Source of the DNA: Macrotis lagotis
Taxonomy: Eukaryota; Chordata; Mammalia; Peramelemorphia; Peramelidae
NCBI RefSeq assembly: GCF_037893015.1
Contig: NC_133662.1
Location: forward strand, 273,251,444-273,315,443
DNA: 64,000 bases
Direction: 5' to 3'
Under the pieces are notes generated by a model, which was given only the letters and a program-made list of their open reading frames with translations, had not been told where the DNA came from and ran no database searches. Positions 1 to 41,961 of the stretch are shown here, one piece after another (positions within the stretch are counted from its first letter, which is position 1; each line of letters starts with the position of its first letter). The position numbers were made by a program, and so were the translations under genes.

Positions 1-29146
<29,146 letters not shown>

Positions 29147-32100
29147 CCCAGGGCTGCATGGGACCTTGCCTTGGCCTTCCCAGAAGCCCTAGAAATAGCT
29201 GGGATCTGTGGGACCTAGTCACAGTAGCCCCACAAGGCTTGGTGTGAGGTGACTCTGGGATGACTACAAGGTGAGGGGTCACCTGTACACAGTCTGCCAT
29301 CAACAAGACCTGTTCATGACTCCTCTGCTCTGGAAGATAGCCTGCAATGGCCAGGAGCACTCTACTCCAGAATTCCCCTCACATTAAGATGACAGATTCT
29401 TTTCAGAAGAAGTCTTCCCTAGTATGTGACAGAAAGAAATAGAGCTGGGCCACTTTCTGTCTTGGTTTATTCTTCATCTCCCAGTCCTGATCTTTCATTA
29501 AGAAAAAGGTCAGCCTCCCCTCCATGGGACTTACCCTCAAAGGGCATCACTTACAGCTTGGTACACAAGAAGAGAGGGATTGCTTCATGATCCTCAAGGG
29601 CTCAACATGCATGGGGTAATGAAGGTTCCCATTTTAAGGACTTGGAGAACTTCTGAGCCCAGAGCTCAGTGGAGCCAGCTGCTTCCTCGATGGTACAAGT
29701 TGAAAACTTTCTTGTTATTTTCTAAAGCTGGGCCCCATAAAATTGTTCACTCCTAGAAAAACTGGAGCCCCCAGGGATCAGCTGCCTGTCTCCTCCTCAG
29801 CTGCTTGAAGTAAGGACTGACTACCTACAATGGATGAGACCCCATGGGCAGTAGAAGGAGCCAGTGATACACAGTGATACACAGCTGAACCCCAGCAGGG
29901 AGATGGCCAGCAGAAGCATCTGGGGGGTGAGCAACAGGAGGAAGGAGGCTGGAAATGGGCTGCAATTTTTCCACTTCAGACCCCAGGTAATTTGAGTCAT
30001 CTTAGAGTAGCCTGAGTACTAGATAAAAGGGGAGAAGCATATGGGGTTCTGGAAAATTCTAACTTGGGAGGCTGAGGCACATTTGCTGTGGGGTCTGGGA
30101 AAATCACTTAAACTCTCTGAGACCCAGGAAATTTTCCAGATCATGAGAGGTGCTGTCTTCATCAGGGAGGGAGTTTCCTCTATTAATGGAAGTCCAAATG
30201 GACATAAGAACAAATCAGAGCCTGCCCTCAGGAAGAATATATTCTATTTTGGGGATTCCAGGAGAAAGCATGAGCATTGACAGTGGGGACATCAGGGAAA
30301 GCTTTGCACATCCATTGGCAGAACCTGCTGAGGGTACTAAGAAGCAGGGCCAAGGAGAGACAGTTCTCCAGGCAGAGGAGCAAGCTGTATAAACTTTGGA
30401 GATGGGAGATGGTGCCAAGGTTGAGAAATCAGAGCACTGCGGAAGAATGGAAAGGAAGGTGGGAATCAGAACTGGTTGTTACCCCAGATGCAACAGGGAG
30501 CCACAGCAAAGTAGACACAGGAAGGCTCTTGGGAAGGGATGAGGAGGCATGGCAGGCTCACCATCCTTGGCAGCCACAGACAAGTGAAAGAAGCTGGGCA
30601 CAGACCAAGAGCCTTTGGAGAAAGGCCTCTTCCCTCTCACAGAGAGTTAAGGGGACCTCAAGATCACAGCCCACAGCTGCATCAGGTTTACAGACTTGCT
30701 GAGCACATTTCTCTCAAGAACCCTGGGAGGCAGGAAAAGAGCAAGAGAAGCATGAGAAAATCAGGGATGACCAGAACAAGAGACAGGGAGCTGGAGGACC
30801 CTGCCTTTGCTCCTTCTTGTCTGCATGATCTTGGAGGGGACAACTCCAACTCTCTAGACTTTCCTCTTCATGAAGTGAGAGCATTGGTGTGCATGGTCTC
30901 TTGGCTTTCGTCCAGGGTGGGTCCCCCTTCGACACTCCCTGAGGAGCCCTCTGCATCTGGGGACATTACCCATTGTCTGTTACCCTCCTGGCTGTGGAAT
31001 CCCTACTCAGGTTTCCCATTCCCCATCCCTGCTCTCCATGACCTTAGAGACATTCATGGGGGCCTCCTCTGCTTCCCAAACATCTGTACTTCCTTTTCTC
31101 ATGTTGTCTGTCTTTGGTCTTCCAATATTTCTTCATATTATCCTCTATTATTGAACCCATCTGAGCCACCCTTGTTGTATCAGTGATGCTCAATCAACTG
31201 ATACAAGGAAAAGGAATTCTGCCATGTCAGAAGAAAGGTGCTAAGAATCATGCATCCAGAACAAGCCCTGCAGGGGCTTCAGTGTTGGCTTCCATTGACC
31301 CAGTGCTCTCAGTCTCTCTTCACCACCTCCCCCCACGCCGTTCTCTGCTTTGGCTATAAGGAATGTATTTATGTTGTACAAATCTGCACTCCTGTTTTAT
31401 TTCCATGTGTTTCCTATGTAGAAGTACCTATTTATTTCAATGTTCTCCTCTTAAATATATTTATGACACTCCAGAAATGATTGGTCTGATCCACCACAGT
31501 TAGACACACTGTACTTTGATCCCAGCACAGGGATGTCATTTTGATTCTCTTCAAGAATGAAGAGTGAATCCATAATAACTCTGAATATTTCCTTTTCTTA
31601 ACGGTAGCTCTTATTTTTGTTGCCATGTCATTCCTACCCTTAAGAGAATAGATTTTCATACATCTTCCTGGGTGAAATGAGCCTAAGTTTTACCTTTTAT
31701 TTGCTAGTTTTGTATTTCCATTCAGAAGTGTCACAGGGTTAGACATGTAGAGAATTTGATTAAAACTTTTTTCTTTCCAAAAAAAAAAAAAGAAGAAGAA
31801 TGAAGAGCGACAATCAACCAAAGCAGAAAGAGAAATCAATCGGTCCACTGGAACCCAGCAAATGTCACTGCAGAGGGCTGTTTGCTGAGAAGTATTTCCA
31901 CCTGCCTCTCTTCAGGATTTTCCCTCACTATACATGTTCCCCCCCCCCCCAATAACCAATGCCAGACCTTCACTTGAGCTCTTTGCCTCTGTTATTCCAC
32001 TCCTCTCTTCTCTATGGGAGGGGGAAAGACTGAGCACATCCCTTGTCCAAAGGGACTGGTCAGCTGGGAAATAAAGATAATAGCTCAAGAGGGGTTTAGT

Positions 32101-32480
32101 CTAGGGCAAGACTGCTGGTTCCATGAGGCTTCTTTTCTCTGAAAAGTTAGAAAACTTAAAAATACCAATTGCCAATAAAAATGAAAAGAACTCTGAGACC
32201 CCAGTCAATCTTGACATGCAGAAAATGAAGTATTCTGACCAGTTAAATTGTGCAATCAATTATCTAGAAGCTTCCCCTAACCTTTATTACACTAAAGGAA
32301 AAATAACTCAGGATGCAATGAAAATAATCTTTATCATTGTTTAAAATGTAAATAACCTTGAAAGAAAATATAAAAGAGAGAAATATTTAGTAATAGCACC
32401 CTCTACCCATTGCAAATAGCAATAAAATATAGTGGAGAAAAGAGAATGAGTAAACCTCCCATTTTTGGCAGCAATTTCTC
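29147..32480. other. TSPEAR 3'UTR and intergenic DNA
   Basis: No recognised gene. The 3'UTR extent is unknown: I found no AATAAA before 32069; ATTAAA occurs at 31759 and is followed by a run of A at 31779. 30090-30540 resembles a decayed interspersed repeat. A 215-codon open frame at 30539-31186 and a 73-codon frame at 32123-32344 have no family I recognise. Confidence 0.5.
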
Positions 32481-32489
32481 CAAGTAGGT

Positions 32490-33110
32490 ATAATTCAAAC
32501 AACCAGTCAATAAGCATTTATTAAACCAAGCTCTGTGCTAAGCACAGGGCATACAAAGGATGAAAAAGACAGTCCCTGCCCTCAATGCACTAACAATTTA
32601 ATGGGGGGGGGGGGTTAAAAAGCAAGCAAATATATACAAACTAGTTTTAGACAAGATAAATTTGACATACGTGGAAGGAAAGCACAAGAATTAAGTGGGG
32701 TTGGGAGAGGCTTCTTATACAAAGTAGGATTTTAGTTGGGACTTAAAATTAGCCAGGGGATAGAGATGAAAAGAGAATACTGACTCTAACCCTAAATGCC
32801 ACAGAAAATGCCTGAAGTTGAGAGGTGGAGGGTCTTGTTTGTGGAACAGTCAGGAGGTCAAGATCACTGGATTAAGGAGTATTTGATAGGATTTAAGTGT
32901 CAGAAACCTGGAAAGGGAGGAAGGGGCAGGGGATGAAGAACTTTGGATGCTAAACAGAGCATTTCGTATTTGTTCCTGGAGGTATTACCAGGAGCCACTG
33001 GAGTTTATTGAGTAAAAAGTTATAAGATCAGAACCAAGTTTTAGGGAAAGTCACGTTAGTGGCTCAATGGAAGATAGGCTGGGAGAGGAGACACTTGAAG
33101 CAGGCTGACC
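32490..33110 (+). repeat. Interspersed repeat remnant, family not assigned
   Basis: Begins caataagcatttattaaaccaagctctgtgctaagcacagggcatacaaagg and continues to ggagccactggagtttattgag. Parts of this text recur near 51810-52060, 46050 and 16540. It is a common mammalian repeat form, but I cannot name the family safely. Confidence 0.55.
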
Positions 33111-33191
33111 TGACACCCTCAGGAGCCATGGCTTCTGGTCCAGGGCAGAGGTGAAGAGGTTTTGGCCCAGGCTGGGGGCAGGGTAAGAGGA

Positions 33192-33485
33192 GACATTGAC
33201 CGAGATATTGTAGGGGTGAAACTGATCCGCAGAGGTGAAATCGACCAGAGATGGAGCAGAGTGACATTGACCAAGATATTGTAGGGGTGAAACTGATCCG
33301 CAGAGGTGAAATCCACCAGAGATGGAGCAGAGTGACATTGACCTAGATATTGTAGGGGTGAAACTGATCCACAGAGGTGAAATCCACCAGAGATGGAGCA
33401 GAGTGACATTGACCGAGATATTGTAGGGGTGAAACTGATCCGCAGAGGTGAAATCCACCAGAGATGGAGCAGAGTGACATTGACC
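33192..33485 (+). repeat. 71-bp minisatellite, four near-identical copies
   Basis: Copies start at 33192, 33263, 33334 and 33405, exactly 71 bp apart, with ten bases of a fifth at 33476. Each runs gacattgaccgagatattg ... gagatggagcagagt. Only about one to three substitutions separate copies, which points to recent amplification or homogenisation. The minus strand stays open across the array in all three frames. Confidence 0.97.
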
Positions 33486-33489
33486 AGGC

Positions 33490-36400
33490 CCAGAGGTGGA
33501 ACTGTCTAACAGATATTGCATGGGTGACATCAGACACTGGTGACATCAGACACATGGCCAGGTGGTGAAACCAGACCCTTTGGCACCAGCCTAATGGGGG
33601 TTGGGGTCCACTTGGACTCCTGTTCTTCCTGAATGTCCCTCCCCCAATGGGGTGGATTTTCTTGTTGCCAAGTTCTTTGGCTTTTGCCAGCTCTCCCCCA
33701 GTCAGCATCCTAGTGATCCTGGAACCACAATTTTAGGACCTTGGAGATCACCTGTTCCAGAAAATAAGTCCCAGAAAGGAGAGACTTGCCCAATGTCCAG
33801 TGACACCTGAATTGAGTCTCCTCCAGGGGCTCAGTGCATATGTATGGGAGAGAGGGACTTCCTCTCCCAGCTACTAGATCCTTTTTGGAGATAACTTCCC
33901 TTTCATTGTGAAAAATGAGCCTTCATTAATCAAAGCTATAGCAGGTGACTATTACTCAAGTCCAAGCTTAGACTGACTGCTTTGTGAGGGGCACTAAGGT
34001 GCTAAAGACTCTGGGAGTCATAGTTTTCCCCTACTTTGTGCAGAATTTTTCTATGGCAAAGGCAGCTTTAAAACAGGAGAGGAGTGTCTCCTAGAAGAAA
34101 GGCCAAAACCCTCAGGCCTGGGAGCCCCAGTCTGTGGAACCGAAGCAGAGCTCCAGAGATCACCCTGTATCCCCTTTGGCCCTTACCCACACCTCACAGG
34201 ATCTGTGCCAAGAAGAGAGGAGGGTCAGAGAGTTGGGAGAACAGAAAATGATCCAAATGAGCTGGAGTTAGAAAGGATCCTAGCAAGGTGTAGGCCGCTC
34301 CACCTCTTCATTTCTGTTCTCTCCTCCAGTACCTAGCAGACTTCTGTTGACCCAATAGGAATGCCACAATATTTTGGAAAGATTTTTTTCAAAACCCAGA
34401 CCCTCAATTTAATGAAGATATTGAGGAAAACTCTGAGAGACTAATAAGCAGATGGAAAGGGAAGCGATCACTGAAGCCACTTGGAACAAGTCCTGTCAAA
34501 TTCACCTCTGTGAATTTGAAACAGGGTGTTCAGGAGAAAAACCTAGATATGGGGGCTGACTGAGAGCTCTGCCCTCCAATTTGACCTTGTCTGAAGATTC
34601 ACACCCAGAGAGTGGTGGATGCTGACCTGGAAGGAAGTGTCTAGAGATCTTACATTTTTGTGTATGATTCTTGGGAAATCAACTGATCTTCCTGTACCTC
34701 AATTTCCTCCTTTTGCAAAAAATAAGGATTCCTCAGTTGAAAAATAAGTGCCCCTATGGCTATCTGGCTCAGTGACCACTATTTTAGGTATTAGAAGAAT
34801 CAATATATGGACATTCCGTGTGGCTCCAAGAGGCCAAAGTGATCCAGTGGGGTGACGTTTCAGGAAGGTAGAGTTCATCTCAGTGGGAGATAGAATTTTT
34901 TTTTAATGAGAGCCGCCCAATAATAAGATAAGCTTCCTTGTGAGGTAGTGAGCTTTGTGGTTTCAGGTGACCCTTCCTGATGGCAGGGACACTGTGACCC
35001 TAGGTGGGGTTGCTGGCCAGTCAGTCCTTGCCTCTCCTTTTCCCTAGTTGATGTCCCTTCTACTGATGCCCTGAATGGGTGGTAAGGCCATTCAGAAATT
35101 CTCTACCAGGTGCCTTCAATAAGCTCTGCCACAAGCCCTTGTGGTGGCCTGCTCCTCTATTTCCAAGGCTGGTCATCTGGGGGGCCCTGACTGGCATGAT
35201 TCTCTACCTCCTAGAACAGGACTTCTCCACCATCTCTCTCCTAGACACCCTTGGCCCAGGTTGCTGACTGGGGAAGCCTGGGGCCTTTTACTCAAAATCA
35301 TGCTTTTAATAGGCATCAGGTAAAACACACAGAATACAACAAAAGCCACATGTGCAAGATAAAGTTAACCAGGCATTTTTTAAAGTGAAGTTTCCAGGTC
35401 CTATCTTGAGGAAGCCATGAGGGAAGCCAAGGATAAGGCCAGGGGTTTGGGCCTGGGCTGAATCTGTCCTGCCCAGAGCAGGCAGTCATGGTTGCAACCT
35501 TCCAAGACTATCTCATAAAGAATTTTCAGAATTTCCCCATCTTCATCCTGCCACGTTGGACCAGACCTGGTGAGCAGCTGGCTGGGGGACAAGGTCCAAT
35601 AGGGTTAGGACCCCACTTACAAGGCTGACCAAGGCTCAATCTGGGTCAGGGGGTCAGTGCCACAGTCCTCACCACTGGGGACTCCCAGGGTCTCCTGCCC
35701 AGTGCTGTGGGTTTAAAGATAGCTCTGGCTGGGCTCTTGGTGCCCAAGCTGGTTCTGCTGCCCCCAGGTTTTCATTCCACTTCCCTGCCTGGAGCCCTTT
35801 CACCCCTCCTTCTCTGGCTCCCAGTTCCATGTCCCCAAACAGTGTGACCCAATGAGCAGTCTAGCACTCCCTTGAACTCTTCTCTCAACCTGGATGAACC
35901 CCAAGGGATTCTTCTGATGTGTCTCCTCACAACAAGGGTTCTGGGCTCCCAGCCCATGTCCAAGAGTGGACTGCCAGTTCTCAGTGAGCAAGGCACTGTC
36001 CTTATTTCTGCCTTTCCCTGCCTCACACAGTTACTGAGAAGAGTCTGACCATCTGATGGGAAGCCCCAGCCTTAGTCTGAAACAGTGGGTCACTGCCCAG
36101 GGGAGACCCTCAGCAAAATCAGGAGGGTGGTTCAGCCTCATTCTCTCAAGGTGAGGCTCACCTCACTCTTCAGGTTCCCCTGCCCCAGTCCCCAGAAAGA
36201 ACTGGTCTGATGGGGCACCAATATCTTACTGTGAATGACCTGAATGTGTTTCCTCCCCAAAGAGGATTTGTCTGGGTTTACAGCAAGAACTTCAAGAAGG
36301 ACCCAGGGATTGTGGGACCCTCTCTAGGCTGCCTCATTATCCACTTTGGTGAAATTCAGGGACTAAATCAGATGCTTCCCAGGTTCCTCTAGATCTGATG

Positions 36401-36900
36401 GAGCCAATAAAGAAAGTGTGGAGGGGAGAGGGCAGAGGGCAGAGGGCAGAGTGAGCCATCCTGGGACCCCTCCCATTGCCCTGCCCATACAGACTGCTCT
36501 CTATTCTGCCTCCACTGAGGCCAGCCCCTTGCTCCAGTAATAAATCATCTTATGCCCTTCACAGATGATGCCCCTGGCTGACTCCAAAGGATAGACCTTC
36601 CCTGGGAAGTCCCTTCTATTCCCTGGGGCTCAGTTTCCCCCTCTGTAGAGTGGGTTGGACTCGATGCACTCTCAGAAATCCAAGAGTTTGTGACATCTGA
36701 GGACCCCAATTTCCCTATTAACTCTGATAACCTCTTCTCAAGCTCAAGAAGATCCCTGCTTCTGTCAGAAGATGGCGCCACAGAACCAAGTTTTCTGAGC
36801 TCCTGCCGAAGCTCCTTGTGAAATGGGGGTGAGCCCCACTTTAAGCCGCTTCCCAAGACCAGGGAAGGCTTTATAAAAGCATGTCCCCTGGGATCCTTTT
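33490..36900. other. Intergenic, nothing recognised
   Basis: No exon, RNA gene or clear repeat that I can support apart from a SINE-tail-like piece at 36630-36690 (gggttggactcgatgcactct). A 60-codon frame at 36210-36392 is unrecognised. Confidence 0.5.
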
Positions 36901-37447
36901 TAAGGACAGGCTCCTAAGGGGCATCAAGAAATGGTTGGAGACCTGTAGATTGAGTCCAAGAGACCTGCTGAGTACACTTCTGTTTTTTTAATTTTCTTAG
37001 CTTTGTGACTCTGTCACACAACCTCTCTGAACCTCAGTTTCCTTATCTGCACAATGGCCATAATAGCATCATTGGGAAGCTCCACTATGTGGATAGCTGT
37101 CTCATCTTGCCTCAGACTGAAACACCCTCCCTGGGCCAGTTGCATGGCTGGGCATCTCTATCTTTAAGTGGGCCAGGTTCTAGCAAGTCTTTCCAGGGGT
37201 CACTCTGCTCTCCCCCCCCCCCACCATGAGAAGCACTGAAGCATGAGGGATGGTCAGCTAACTACTTATTAAGCCCCTACATTATGCCCTGGCATACAGC
37301 AGGAAAATGGCCTCCTATCAGGGTAAACAGCATGAATAGAGATCATCGGTCCAGTAGACAAGGAAGAAACCCAAGGTGGTTTAAGGATGGGAGACACCCA
37401 CAGTTGGGGGTATCAGGAACAACTCCATGTGGAAATTGGGGCCTTTC

Positions 37448-37456
37448 CTGTCAAGG

Positions 37457-37496
<40 letters not shown>
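37448..37496 (+). repeat. (GA)n microsatellite
   Basis: About 22 GA units, followed by a purine-rich ggaagggaagg stretch to about 37590. Confidence 0.97.
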
Positions 37497-37498
<2 letters not shown>

Positions 37499-37635
37499 CC
37501 AGTTTGACCAGACCAAAGACTTCAGGGAGGGGGGAAGGGAGACAAAGGAAGGAGAGGTAGGAAGGGAAGGGAAGGGAGGGTGGGAAGGCAAGGAGGTGAC
37601 CGTGGCTTTTAAATAAGTCAAATAGAAGAGTAAAT

Positions 37636-37735
37636 TGTTGTTGCTCAATCATTTTTCAATTGTGTCCATTCTTTGAGATCCCATACGGAGTTTCCTTGGC
37701 AAAGATACTAGAGTAGTTTTTCATTGAGCTGTTGT
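37636..37735 (-). repeat. CORE-SINE fragment, antisense
   Basis: Plus strand reads ttgttgctcaatcatttttc and ccatacggagtttccttggcaaagatac, the tail end of the same SINE family as at 52858-53103. Confidence 0.65.
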
Positions 37736-38174
37736 GGGTAGGCGGATGAGATTGTCAGAACTGCACTTCAGGAAGCTTTTTGACAGGGGGTTGGAGGCTG
37801 GACTGATGTGGAAGCAGGGAGGACAAGTGGGAGGTCATTGGCATATTCTGGGTGAGATTTGAACCTCCTTCCTCAAGACTCTAAATTCATTGGTCTGACA
37901 TCCTCCCTTTCACTCATACATTCCACTCAAAGCTGTGCCTTTTGCTCCCCATTCTTCTCTCTCTACACACTTTTTCAGTAAGTTCATCTACTCTTGTTGG
38001 GAATTGAGTCACACTTTGATGGAAAGGGAAGGAAAAATGTTTGCTTGTGCCATATGTGAGGCTCTTCCTGAATGGAAGTGGAGGTGTCCCATGATTTGCT
38101 AGACATATGGGCCCAGAACTTTAGAGGATGAGTGAGAGGAGAAACAGATATGAAAGACAACTGAATAGATAAAT

Positions 38175-38282
38175 AGACTATAAGCTGTCTGAGGGCAGGA
38201 ATAGTTGGATTTGGGTATTCCCATTCCCAGGCCTGGCACACAAAAGGTATTCAATATAGACTTGAATGAATGCATGAAATTG
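38175..38282 (+). repeat. L2 3' end
   Basis: Reads gactataagctgtctgagggcagg, ggcctggcacacaaaaggtattcaata and tgaatgaatgcatga, the usual L2 terminal text in sense. Confidence 0.7.
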
Positions 38283-38696
38283 TCTGAAGCCATGATTACT
38301 AGACTGAAATTTTCAGTTGGGAGAGTAAGAGCTCTGAAAGGATTCCCACTGACTAGTATGATCTTAATTTCTCAGACTTAGAATCTGGGATTCCTTGGTG
38401 TTGTGAGCAGAGTTATTTTCTAGATTCACTATTTTCTTTCCATCAAGCTATCCAGATCCTAGCCATTTCCTATCCCCCTACATGGAGTCCCCCTATCATT
38501 AATTCATCCCTTTTCTGGGGTGCATGTTAATTAGCTCCCCACTGCCTGAGACATCAGGGTTAGGAAGCTAATGAGAACTGCCAGAGAGATACAACACTCC
38601 AACACAGGACCAATTTTGATCATGTAGGGAAATTGTACCCCTTGACTGCCTTCCATTTATGATAGCATAAAGGTCATCATGCTCAGAATCTTTGAC

Positions 38697-38865
38697 CTCT
38701 CCCTTTGGTGCTAGAGGCATCTTGGTAGCACAGTGGATAGATCTCTGGTCCCAAGGTAAACAATTTAAATCGTGTCTTAAATACCTAGCAGTAGGATGCT
38801 GGGCAAGTCACCTAACCTCTGTCTGCTTCAGTTTCCTCAATAGAAAATGGGCCTGTATGCCTGGA
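38697..38865 (+). repeat. tRNA-headed SINE remnant
   Basis: Reads ggcatcttggtagcacagtggatag, ctgggcaagtcacctaacctct and ttcagtttcctcaatagaaaatggg. Diverged sense copy. Confidence 0.7.
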
Positions 38866-38869
38866 ATCA

Positions 38870-41040
38870 TGGGAATCATTCCCAAGGCCAATTTCATAAG
38901 ATCTTCACAAAGGAAAAAAAGGACTTCTAGGGTCAGGAAGAAGGAGGTCTCCCTTGGCCAAATGTATTATATACCAAGTTTGAACTTCTCCCAAGGAGCC
39001 TTGTATGTTCTAAAGGAGAGTATGTCCTTGGTTCAGGGAACTGTTTTATAACCACTGTTCTCAGTAATTATGTTTTTATAAAAACTCATTGATCTCATCT
39101 GATTAGTTGGGGTCCTGGAAATGGCAGCAGTAGAACCCACAATCCCTCTGGGTTATCTCATCTGCTCCTCTAGTGAGAGTTGGGTTATGCTTTTTTAAAA
39201 ATTCTACATTGATGGGGAGGAGGGCAGCACTGATCCCTTTCGAGTCAACCTCTGGTTTCCTGCTGTCCCTGTGAGGAGGGTGACACCAGCCTCTGCTCGC
39301 TTTGCCCTTTCATTGAATTTCCTTGGCCTTAGTAAAGAAATTGAACTCCCCCCAAACAAAGCTACTCCCTACAGTCAGGTGAGTGGTTACCCCCCTCCAC
39401 CAAGGACTTCCCACTCAAACCTCCACCCTGACAACTGAAAGGACAAGGACTCACCCTTGACCTACCAGCCAAGCCCTCCTCTACCAGGTTGCCAGTATTG
39501 CTGCCTGGTGACAAATACAAGCAGTTCAGCATTTCTGCTACAGCAGGAGTGGACTGGAGAGTTGGATGAGAAGCTGGGGATACAGGAAAGGAGTCAGAGG
39601 CTGCAGCCCTGATCCCCCAAAATACCAAGCCTAACTGTGATCAGCCAGAACACATCCTCTATAATAGAACCCCTACCCTGCCCTCATCCCAAGCAAGGTT
39701 TCCTTTGACCAGACTGTAGCAACAAAATGTACCCCAGACTGAAATGACTATCCCATTCCAGCTGAGATCCCTGGAACAATTGGAAAGGGGGGCCTGAGAG
39801 GCCCCAGAGCCCTTCAGCCCAACAGGAATGCCCAGGGAAGCATCCCTGACAGAAGAGCCTCCCGTCTTTGCTTGGAGACCCCATCACTTTCCAGACGAGT
39901 CCTTCCATCTGGGGTCAGTTCTCAGCCGGATAAAGTTCTGACTGGCTTCAGCCTAATTCTGCCCCCCTTACTTCTGGTCCTGCCTGCCGAACCAAGAAGA
40001 CCATAGGCTGATCTCTCCTCTGGTAGGACAGGCCCAGCCACACCAAGCTCCTGCCCTTCTGGTGCCTCAGTCACTTTCCCTTCCTACCTGGATGTCCAAG
40101 GCTTCCATCTTGAAGGCAGTCACCAGCAGGGACTCAGACCACTCCCTGGCCATTGTACCCCTCCCCTTCTGGAATGGCTCTGACACTGCTGCCCCCCCAG
40201 GGGGTTTCAGACCAGTGCTCCATTTCCCAGCAGTGCTGTCCTGAGTGTGTGGATGGGAGTACAAACCTGTTGGTGAGTAAGAAGGGTGTGTGGTTATTTC
40301 TTCTTTTAAAAGAAGCTCACGTGAGGCCTCCCCATTTCCCCATCTATGAAGTTGCCCTCCCATGTCCAGGTCTCAGCAGTGAGATGGGAGGGGACAGGTC
40401 AATGTCCACTAAATGCCCCCAAAGGACTTGCCAAAAAAGAGAGAGGTTCCTTGGTGTAGCCCCTTTACATTTCAGGACTCTGAATGGACTGGAGGCAGAA
40501 TAGCCAGTACCATGGAAAGCCCCGGAGAAGCCAGTTCATTGCCTGTCTCTCTCTGCTATCTGTGTCTCTTGAAGCCAAATAGAAATCTTAGGATGGTGCT
40601 ACTGTGTCTTAAAAAGGGGCAGTGGCCTCCAAGTTCAAAGGAAGTGAGTGAAGATTATCCCCTGGCCAAGGACAAGGTGCCTTCCTTAGCCTTCAGGTGT
40701 TTCTGCTCATACCTTTTGGTGATGGGTCCCTCTGGGCCCAGACCAATCTGCTTATGGAATCGGGCCCTCACTCAACCCCAGAGACATCAGGTGATGCCTC
40801 AGTAACCTAGCAGCTGGGACTGGCATCTAGGACACCACTTGCAATTCAGGAAGGGAGCTTGGTCTTCCTATATATCTCCTCCTTCCAAAGATGGCACCAA
40901 TGAATTTTGATTACACCAGTCTCACCTGGGGACTGCCCTCCTGCCTACCCACCCTCCTGCTCTCTTTCCCCTTACCCCCCCTTCCTTCCCTGTAGCCCTT
41001 CTGTTCTACCACCTTCCTGGCCCTCACTGTCTGCTGGGCT
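38870..41040. other. Intergenic, nothing recognised
   Basis: No exon or RNA gene that I can support. The open frames on both strands (up to 130 codons) lack recognisable domains. Confidence 0.5.
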
Positions 41041-41045
41041 TTAAT

Positions 41046-41126
41046 TTTATTTTTTGGACACACTTTGAAGGAGTAGTTGGTCTGATTGGTCTGATTTATT
41101 AGAATACAGAAGCGTGTTTCTTTATT
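41046..41126 (-). terminator. Cluster of AATAAA signals, candidate LRRC3 polyadenylation
   Basis: Three AATAAA hexamers on the minus strand, near 41121-41126, 41095-41100 and 41046-41051, 840 to 915 bp past the LRRC3 stop. Their position and strand fit a roughly 0.9-kb 3'UTR. This is inferred from sequence only. Confidence 0.4.
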
Positions 41127-41961
41127 CATCCTGTGTTTTTGTAGCCTCTGAGTCCACAGGTCTTACCCTGATTCATTCATTGGTCTTGGTGTCACCCTAA
41201 ATCCATGCAACATCTATGTATAAAGGAGGTGACCGCCCCCACATCAGCCACCCGAGGCCCTTCTGGTTCACTCTCCATTTGCTGGTCCATACGTGATAAA
41301 TAGCTGGTCCTTTGGAGGGCTTCCCTCCCTGTAGCCCCATAACCAGCACAACTCATCCCAGCAGCCCCAAGCGCTCAGGGATCCAGGATGCTGCAGGGAG
41401 CCAAGATTGCTGCAGGACAAACATCATGTACTGTATCTGGGCTTTCTCCTGGTAGACAGCTCCCAGGGCAGCTGTTCTCTCCCAGGCAGCACAGCCCCAT
41501 CTCAAGTGAGCAGACTGAGCAGTAGAGTCCAGAGTGGGACACCTCCTTCTTGGCTTTTGGTGAATAAAAAAAAAAACAAGGCACACTCTTTGTTGGACCC
41601 ATAAGGCACAGAAGAGCATAAATGGAAGAAAAACCCCAACATTTTCCAAGTGGGTTGGACTCGATGACCCCCAGGTCCCTTCCAGCTGGAGGAGCAGCCA
41701 CAAGATTCCTTCCCTCATTCATCTCCTTAAGAGCTCTGAGCTTTAAAGGGCTGGCACCTCAGCAAGCAAAGACCTCCAAATCAGCCTCCTCCCCAAATTC
41801 ACCGGCCATCTCCAGCTCCTCCGTAAGGCCTCTGGGAGGTCTATACTCAGACGTGGATGATCCGGGTCACCTTTAGAAGAAGTGAGTTAAAGAGCAGCCT
41901 GCTGGCAATGTGACTGTTACCACCTCAGCCCAGGCTCAAGGCAAAGTCTGGGAACCCCTGG

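Noticed and set aside
30539-31186. 215-codon plus-strand open frame downstream of TSPEAR
   Set aside because: No recognised domain, atypical composition, overlaps another long frame, and lies in likely 3'UTR or intergenic DNA.
33051-33530. 159-codon minus-strand frame with repeating motifs
   Set aside because: Product of the 71-bp minisatellite, which happens to lack stops in all minus frames.
36210-36392. 60-codon frame MGHQYLTVNDLNVF...
   Set aside because: Looks protein-like in places but no family recognised, no splice context, and short enough to be chance.
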